Shown here piece after piece: positions 57,615 to 64,000 of a DNA stretch of 64,000 nucleotides (position 1 is its first letter; each line of letters opens with the position of its first letter). This DNA is from Allodiplogaster sudhausi (taxonomy: Eukaryota > Nematoda > Chromadorea > Rhabditida > Diplogasteridae). The translations under genes were made by a program, and so were the position numbers. The notes beneath the pieces are model-generated. The model did no database searches and was not told where the DNA came from. It worked only from the letters and a program-made list of their open reading frames with translations. Where the stretch lies: NCBI GenBank assembly GCA_945643635.1, contig CALZFC010000001.1, positions 5,930,001-5,994,000 on the forward strand. The letters run 5' to 3'.

Positions 57615-60311
57615 AACTGAGAAAAATATAGAATTCTTATGGTTAACTTTCTTCGAGTTCCTCTTCTGGCAGAAGATGGCACGGTCCCATCTGCCAATAA
57701 AGACTACAACCGAATCTGCACATTTATTGCTTGTGATCACTTTGCTATTTGAAGATACTGTTCGGAAATATCGCCTGTGTTACGTGCCAGCATAATTAAA
57801 TTGTCACAATTTAATTAGACATTCTCAGAAGCGCCATATACTCTATGATAGAAATACTTTTACAAGTTGTTACTTAGTAAAGAATCATATTTATCATGAT
57901 TAATCCGTGTCTGTCAGGATGCTTGACTCGGATTTTCAATTCCCTTGGCCCTCGGCATCTCCATTCCATTCTTCTGTCATGGAAAGTGGTGAAAGTACGA
58001 TGGTTGCTTGACGGACAAGAAGCAGGGGACAAATAAAGGTATCAGAGCCGATGTTTGAGAGTAGTCTATGACGATGTAGAAGTGATGAAAACATCTACAT
58101 ATTTATAACTTATATCACAATTTATAAGTTTTCCCCTAAAAGTGTAGGTATTGCAGTCAGTTGCACTGTTGAATAGACGAGTTAGTAGGTCGAACAGATG
58201 GAGTTGCTCCGCCAAAAACCATCTCATTTTCGCTATCACTTCACAACTACGTTTTCGTGTGAACGAGACGGAATTGAAGAGAAGCAAAAAAAAATACTGC
58301 GCAAAAAGTTTTTGAATGCCTTTCATTGAGCATAGCAATTATAGTGTCACCTCGCTGTTTGTCAAAGGTACATATATCTTATTCCTAAAAAGGTGCTGTG
58401 TACAAACAAATGTACACGCCAAAGTCATGGCCCAATTGTGAAGGAATCTCTACATCCAATGATGTCACATCAATTTTCGCAAATATTGGGTTTCGGCGTG
58501 GACACTTATGGTTAGTACAGGATTTCATCGTGTACCTAAACGTCAACCCCCGGGGTGCCGTATCTTTTTGCTTCGTAGACCGTAAGTTCCGTTCTTGTTG
58601 CCTATGTCCGCCTCTCCTCGAGCTGATTCGAGAATGCTAACGTTTGGGTCTGAACGACCCCTGGGGGCCGCGATACAGAACCCCTGAATGTCCAACTTTT
58701 CGTCGTGTTACGCCTAAGATTTCTCCCCTTTACAAGAGAGAAGTGCCCTCTAGGGCCCTCCTAGCCCCTAAGGCCCTTAGATCAAAGCTGTTCCTCACCC
58801 CTTATGTAACCCAATTACCCATCTAATTTGCATTAATTTGTGAACTTATTCAGGAAATCAAAAGTCAGCTATTGTTGAGGAAAGAGTTGTTTGCAGTGCC
58901 TTAACTCAAATTCAAACTTGGGAAATTAAACCTCAAATATTATGGCAAAGAAAGTTAAGAAAGTAACACGGCGGGCCTATGCATTTGTATCTCTCTCACA
59001 AATGCTGCTTGGGAAGAAGGGATGAAATCAAGAACTGGAGAGCCTAGTTTTCCCTTTCTTAAAACAAATGAGTCAGATGTAGGAAACAGACAAGGAACGA
59101 GCGTGAATCATTGGCACTTTATTTTGTCTGTTTCTTGGCAATATGATGACAGCAACCATCCTTCATTTCCAAATCGGCATCAATGAAATGCCAGTCCCCT
59201 TTTCTGAATCGGCAAATAAGGAAGTTTGAAGCGTAATTTGGCCTACATAATTTTTTTAACAGATAATAACCATTCGCAGCCCGCTTCCCGTCTCCCGCTG
59301 CTTACTCATTTTCATAAATAAGAAAATGCGGATGTACAACGCTCGTCCTCTTTGCATGTTCATTGATTTACATGTGCGCATTCATTAGAAATTGACAAAT
59401 TGCAAATGATTCCTTCGAGCTGTCATTTCGCTGAGTGGCCTATTATCTAGCAATAAAGAATCTTCTATTATTAAGACTTTGCAATTCCAGATTCTCGGCT
59501 GCTCTCGTAAACAGGGCGCGACGATTCCCGCGTACAACGTGGAAAATGAGTGAAATAAGAGACACGACAACACAGCCTACGACGCATTATCTTCGACATT
59601 GAGGCTTTCTATCAAATTGTTCTCCTTGACAGGAGGCTTTTTTTTTAAGCTAGTTTCCATATTAGATATGTCATTTTTTAAACAATACATCAAGTAGTTT
59701 ATGTAGAATCTTTAACTTTCTGTGCAAACCTAGTACTAGATGGCATTCAGGATAGCATCTACATGCATACCTAGCGACGGCCCTGTGCGGCGGCCTGACC
59801 ACAGCTGTGGACTGCTGGTCACCACGGCCCCTCTCTCATTTGTTCAAGTCGGCCTGCCCTCCATAAATCAGGAGAAGATAGATGAGTCTATTCGAAATGA
59901 ATAATCTCATTGTTTTCATCTTCCTGATCGCTTGCTCTAATTTGGTATGATGAGGCATGAATTCCTCTTTCTCCACTGCTAGTATCCTAGACATTATTTT
60001 TGATTTATTTCCGATGAGAAGCTTTCCTTCCCCTGCTCATGTCTCGCCAATTCGCAATATCTATCGAATGTTTAGATTCTTCGTCTGTCAATATCATGGA
60101 AGAGTGGATTGTACATTTCTCTCTATTCTTCCTTTATTCTTTGTTATAATTATAAGGTTTAATTACCCATATTTGAAATACTACGATAAAGTCAAGCCCA
60201 GCTGAATCCGACAAAGCAATCAATTCAAGTCAAGGCCCGCTCACAATGCAAATCAGGAAGGCTCGAATGGTAATGTGAAAGAAAAAGAGAAACGGAAATA
60301 GATATACTTAG
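57615..60311. other. Gene-poor region
   Basis: AT-rich with isolated GC islands at 58540-58780 and 59770-59870. ORFs such as 58398-58640, 58644-58826 and 59740-59904 lack splice signals or codon bias, and I call none. Confidence 0.45.
60156..60177 (+). ncRNA. SL1-like 22-mer (degenerate)
   Basis: GGTTTAATTACCCATATTTGAA matches the nematode SL1 leader at 19 of 22 positions, including the first 14. It is followed by ATA, not a GT donor, and no Sm site is visible, so it is not a functional SL RNA gene; it could be chance or a relic. Confidence 0.25.
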
Positions 60312-60462
60312 TGAGAAATCTTATTTGCACTACTTTACATTCGACCGGTTCCCACTCTTCGGCGAACATTGTCCAGATTTCGACGATGATCCCCACAGGG
60401 CAAACGAATTTGCTGCGGTCCTTGAGAGGGGGCCCCTGCTTCTCTCAGGAGGGGCTGCTTAG
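60312..60462 (+). CDS. Possible terminal exon, unknown
   Basis: Acceptor atatacttag, then a frame reading SYLHYFTFDRFPLFGEHCPD and ANEFAAVLERGPLLLSGGAA before TAG. Composition looks protein-like. No upstream exons recognised. Confidence 0.35.
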
Positions 60463-60768
60463 CAAAACATCGATCGCAGTATCTTTCCTTAATAAAGTCC
60501 ATACACAGCAGAGAGTGAGGGGACAACAATTGTGTCATCTACTTAATCCATTTATGATTTTCTGGCCAGCGTTCTGCAGCAGGCTGATGGTGAGAGGTGA
60601 CAGTTAGAAAACATGCATTTTGAAGAGACTCTTCTCAACATGACTTTGATATCTTCACTCAATGAGCACCGAGTCAAGATTCCTAGCTTCAAATTGAACA
60701 GACTCTCTTCAAATTGCATACTCTCTCTTTCTCTCTTCGCCTCGCCTGACGCTAGCCACAAAATGACG

Positions 60769-61302
60769 TCAGGCTAACTCAAAGGGAACGGCAATAGAGA
60801 AGAAGAGTTGATGCAGATGAGAGAGATACAGAGAGGCTAGCCTCCTGTTAGTGATCTCATCTTTAGCTTCGAAAAAGAGGCACTTTACTAGGGCGGCTAC
60901 CGTGACAAGAAATGAAAATGAAAATAGAATCAAGGAAGTGACGCGATTCCGAACCATAATGTCATCGCGAACAAAGCATTCTGGCAGATTCATACGGCGA
61001 ACCAAGAGAGTGGCAGAGAAAGTCTCCTCTAGCCGATAGCACATTGTCGTACTTTGTTGCAAAAGCAATTCCCACCTGCTTCTCGCTCCTCTCTCATCTG
61101 CCTCTCCAACCACTTTCCATCTCGCTTGCCCGTATTTGCGCCTTGAAACTGTCATCATAATGTGACCAAAAAGTATCCACATATAGGGGCCGGCTGAACT
61201 CATACGGTAAAGCGGCAAAACAGATGATAAAAGAAGAGCAGAGCACATGGGAGACAGTGAAGAGCCGCCAATCATTCGGCTACTGCCACGAGATCTCGTC
61301 AT
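60769..61302 (-). CDS. Single-exon ORF, 177 codons, doubtful
   Basis: ATG to TGA without interruption; contains one hydrophobic segment (LILFSFSFLVTVAALVKCLF). Codon use is not biased like the confident genes, and ORFs of this length are expected about once per window by chance. Confidence 0.2.
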   Translation of the reverse strand: MTRSRGSSRMIGGSSLSPMCSALLLSSVLPLYRMSSAGPYMWILFGHIMMTVSRRKYGQARWKVVGEADERGARSRWELLLQQSTTMCYRLEETFSATLLVRRMNLPECFVRDDIMVRNRVTSLILFSFSFLVTVAALVKCLFFEAKDEITNRRLASLYLSHLHQLFFSIAVPFELA

Positions 61303-61342
61303 TTTTTTTCTCCCTTTTCATCAGATCTCATCATCGCTGAAA

Positions 61343-62222
61343 ATGTTTCGCACCGCCCTCTGCCTCGCCGTCGCTCTCTGCGCCTCGCTAACCGATGCGC
61401 AGTGCGTCAATGCCAACCCTAAGTAAGTATATATTTTTAAAATAATATATTATATATATTTTTGTAAAGATCAATAAAAACCTTGAAAGGCATATAAAAT
61501 AGTGAATGTATTCATCAAGTTCCAGAATATTATTAAGAATATTGATAAAAGGCGCGGAAAAAGTTTGAATTATTTTTTTTGGCATAAAACTTCAACACTT
61601 TTGTTCTACAATTTAGCTGCCCATCATGGGTGCGAAACGGCTTCTGCACGAACCCGGCATACACTCAAGCGCAGAGGGTTTGACTAATTAAGAAAAAACA
61701 AAAATTACAGTTCATATTGTTGCTTTCTCTTTTTCTAGATTGAAGCTAGATTATGTAGTATATGCATGGATTTTAGCCAAATTTACAACAATCCACCTAT
61801 GCTACTATTTCATCTTTCAGACACAATTCTGTTGTGCGAGCTGCGCTGCCGTCACTTCGCCGGCTACCATTGCTCCCGGCACTTGCGCCGACTCCACTAC
61901 GCGGCAAGCGAGAAATCATTCTATCTCATTAGAAAAAACAAATAGACTCTTAGCATTATGACACCCGCTAAAATTGGTTACCTTTTCAATTTCATCAAAT
62001 GCATGATGATGATGAAAGTGGCAGAGGAGGATTCTGGGATTCATGGGCTATTCCTTGCTCTCATGACGAGCCCGAGAATCAGAGAATCAATTATTCAGCT
62101 GCTCTATATATGTGGCGAACGGCTTCTGCACGTCCATGTTCTACTCGCAACAGATGAAGATGCAGTTCTGCGGCGTGACGTGCAATCTGTGCACTACCAC
62201 CATATCGCCTATTGGCAAATAA
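61343..62222 (+). CDS. Secreted protein with two ShKT domains
   Basis: Four exons: 61343-61422, 61617-61677, 61821-61909, 62099-62222 (TAA), 117 residues. A signal peptide (MFRTALCLAVALCASLTDAQ) precedes two ShKT domains. Domain 1: CVNANPNCPSWVRNGFC then QFCCASC. Domain 2: CADSTTRQACSIYVANGFC then QFCGVTCNLC. Each has six cysteines in ShK spacing; the second lacks the usual Trp. ShKT domains occur in nematode secreted proteins such as astacins, tyrosinases and small mucins; here no enzyme domain is attached. The third intron appears to start with GA, not GT, if the domain is to stay in frame, so either a non-canonical donor or a mutation is present. ShKT proteins in worms are not assumed to be toxic. 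Confidence 0.8.
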
Positions 62223-62552
62223 GGAGCCATTGTTGCATCATCACTCTCTTGACGTTGTACATAAAATCACGCACAATAAAACGACGAAATCATAATGTGT
62301 AAAATTTCATTTACTTCTTCAATTACATACGACATACTACATTTAGCCTTGTACAGTGTCCATGACATGATTATGACCAAGAACGTTCATGAACGATTGT
62401 CCGTGACATGTGCCGGACAAAATGCAAGATTAATGCGATGGGCAGGAAGCACAATTAAAGGCTGTTAGGAAAGCACATGACGTAAGCATACATTTTGAAT
62501 CGAAAACAAAGCAGGAAAAAAAAGAAAAAGACAGCAGTAAGTATTATATTCA

Positions 62553-62846
62553 TCATTGTTGAGTAGCCTGGGGCTGTTGTGGAATCGGCTGTTGCTGCGG
62601 TTGTTGCGGTTGATGCTGGAAGTGCTGCTGATTCTGCTGCTGCTGCGGCTGTAAATACTGCCAGTGCGCCGCCGCTCCCGAGCCGGGTGTCGGCAGGGAG
62701 TTCGAGTGCGCCTCCTCCTTCTACTGCTGAGCCTCCTGCTGCTGTGCCGATGATGATGTCATCGGGCATTGTGTCATTCCTCGTCGATGCGAGCAGAAAA
62801 AGCTCGCGTTCGGCTTGCCGCACTCTTGGCCGTCATGATGACGCAT
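62553..62846 (-). pseudogene. CxxC / His-Gln-rich family member B, premature stop
   Basis: Homologous to exon 2 of member A (MRHHDGQECGKPNASFFCSH). The first CxxC cysteine is lost (HLHCQEC has become HHDGQEC), seven codons are deleted (HLDGASG region), and a TAG sits at 62721-62723 where A has AAG. After it 55 in-frame codons of the Gln-rich tail still run to TGA (62553-62555). No exon 1 equivalent was found upstream. The intact frame beyond the stop suggests a recent mutation or readthrough. Confidence 0.7.
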
Positions 62847-62993
62847 CTGAGCATTTATTTTACTTTTTATTAAAATGAAAAATTTATAGTCACTGAAAGC
62901 GAAGCGAATAATGACAGACTTTTGGGATTTTACTATCAAAGTTTCCACGAAGAGAACCCAACATTTTGCTCTGCGAATTTCGTCTCTAACCAT

Positions 62994-63529
62994 AAAGTAT
63001 CTATGTTATTGTCACTTGGAGAAGAGTAGATTAAAAAATATTTAGCATCTACGATCACGTCGGAGTTATCTCTTGAGACGGTTCAACCTCATGTAATTCG
63101 TCGTATCTTTCATGAATTCTAAGATTAAATGTAGGTTTAATTTATACTTTTTTTTAGAACCTCCAGTTCAACTAAACTATGTAAGTAAAGTTTCTCCACA
63201 GCGTCTCACTTTCGCCTGGTCTTTTTGTATCATTATCTTTATTTTCCTAGCTATTGTTTCTTTAATTAAATACCACACATGTTACAAAACTTTGTTCGTA
63301 TATATTTATTCGAGCGAACACAATTGTCTTCAAGAAAAAAGGCTTTATACATATTTGCACAAATCCAATGATTTACGTGCTGAGCATGAGAATGAAAGGA
63401 TAAAACGATTGAGATTGCTATTTCAGGAATTGTGAAAATACGTCAGAGAAGAATACGATTGAATCGGAAATCGTTGCAAGCAAGAAGAATTAGAAAGACA
63501 GTGATAATGCTTTATTCTATGAGCATTCT
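62994..63529. other. Between family members B and C, no secure gene
   Basis: A 107-codon plus ORF (63112-63435) with one hydrophobic segment has AT-rich codons and no splice support. Confidence 0.4.
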
Positions 63530-64000
63530 TCACTGTTGAGGAATTGGCTGTTGCTGTTGCTGGAAGTGCTGCTGATGCTGATGATTGTGATAATGTTGCC
63601 AGGGGTCCGCCGGTCCCTGGCCAGAGGCACATTGGCAACATTGGCTCGAGTGCGCCTCCTGCTGATGCTTCGATGATGACGTCATCGGGCAGGAAGCGCC
63701 GTCCGAGTGTTGCGTCACGCCTCGTCGATGCGAGCTGCGAAAGCTCACATTATGCTTGCCACACTCTTGGCAGTGAAGATGACGCATCTGAATATTTGAT
63801 TTACTTGTTAAAATAACTTTCTTTTGAAAGACCCGAAAAATAAATGACTAAGTTGGAGAACGAAATCGTTCAATAAAAGCGAAGTTATTGTATGAATAGA
63901 TTAACAAAAACCTATTCAATCAATAATCAGTAGATCACCTGGAAGTGTTGATAGAAGTGAATGGCGACGTAGGCGCCGACTCCGGCGGCAACGAGATGCG
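63530..64000 (-). CDS. CxxC / His-Gln-rich family member C, cut by window end
   Basis: Exon 2 is 63530-63787 (MRHLHCQECGKHNVSFRSSH, then a His/Gln-rich tail, TGA), 85 codons. Exon 1 ends at 63941 (HLVAAGVGAYVAIHFYQHFQ, donor gtgatc) and continues past the window end. Tail shorter than in A and with an extra CCQC. Probably functional; A and C keep the CxxC that B lost. Confidence 0.7.

Noticed and set aside
59740..59904. 54-codon ORF over a GC island
   Set aside because: No splice context, no recognisable motif; kept out of the gene list.
63112..63435. 107-codon plus ORF with a hydrophobic segment
   Set aside because: AT-rich codon use unlike local genes and no splice or promoter support.

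Overview
The window is nuclear DNA of a nematode, probably a rhabditid-type species that I cannot name. The evidence is spliced genes with short GT..TTTCAG introns and GC-rich third codon positions in AT-rich surroundings, nematode-style families (secreted C6-domain and ShKT proteins, SH2-kinases of the Fer/SPE-8 type), and 3' splice sites placed directly in front of ATG codons, as trans-splicing would leave them. All exon calls were made by eye from splice signals, phase agreement and codon character; no database was searched.

Layout. 1.4-5.0 kb (+): ubiquitin-conjugating enzyme E2 Q. 7.0-8.6 kb (-): C-terminal exons of a RING-finger protein, with orphan exons of uncertain ownership up to 14.5 kb among long GA/CT microsatellites. 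15.3-22.7 kb: a tandem segmental duplication carrying two C6-domain genes (-); the 19.5-21.7 kb copy is intact, the 15.4-17.2 kb copy has lost two exons. A membrane-protein gene end (+) lies between them. 26.5-28.2 kb (+): a secreted cysteine-rich protein. 28.6-29.4 kb (-): a His/Gln-rich CxxC protein with two relatives at 62.5-64.0 kb. 29.6-31.7 kb: an inverted duplication, one arm expanded into a 20-unit minisatellite.

31.9-42.4 kb: a 10.5-kb DNA transposon with terminal inverted repeats. It encodes a C2H2 zinc-finger transposase of the animal Tnp2/EnSpm-like type, which looks broken, and a long multi-exon accessory gene whose exon phases are largely intact. It sits inside an intron of a minus-strand membrane-protein gene with exons on both sides (31.7-31.9 and 42.6-42.8 kb).

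43.7-57.4 kb: a large inverted repeat with arms of about 5 kb. Each arm carries an SH2-tyrosine kinase gene. The right copy (-) keeps the catalytic motifs; the left copy (+) has frameshifts and a lost splice site. The 3.3-kb spacer holds an uncharacterised gene, an ORF framed by inverted 15-bp repeat arrays, and a decayed retrotransposon reverse-transcriptase fragment. 57.4-61.3 kb is gene-poor. 61.3-62.2 kb (+) encodes a two-domain ShKT protein, and the last 1.5 kb holds two more members of the CxxC family, one with a premature stop and one cut by the window end.

There is no operon-like pathway here. The main story is genome dynamics: tandem, inverted and dispersed duplication of secreted-protein and kinase genes, each pair with one intact and one decaying member, beside an elaborate DNA transposon.
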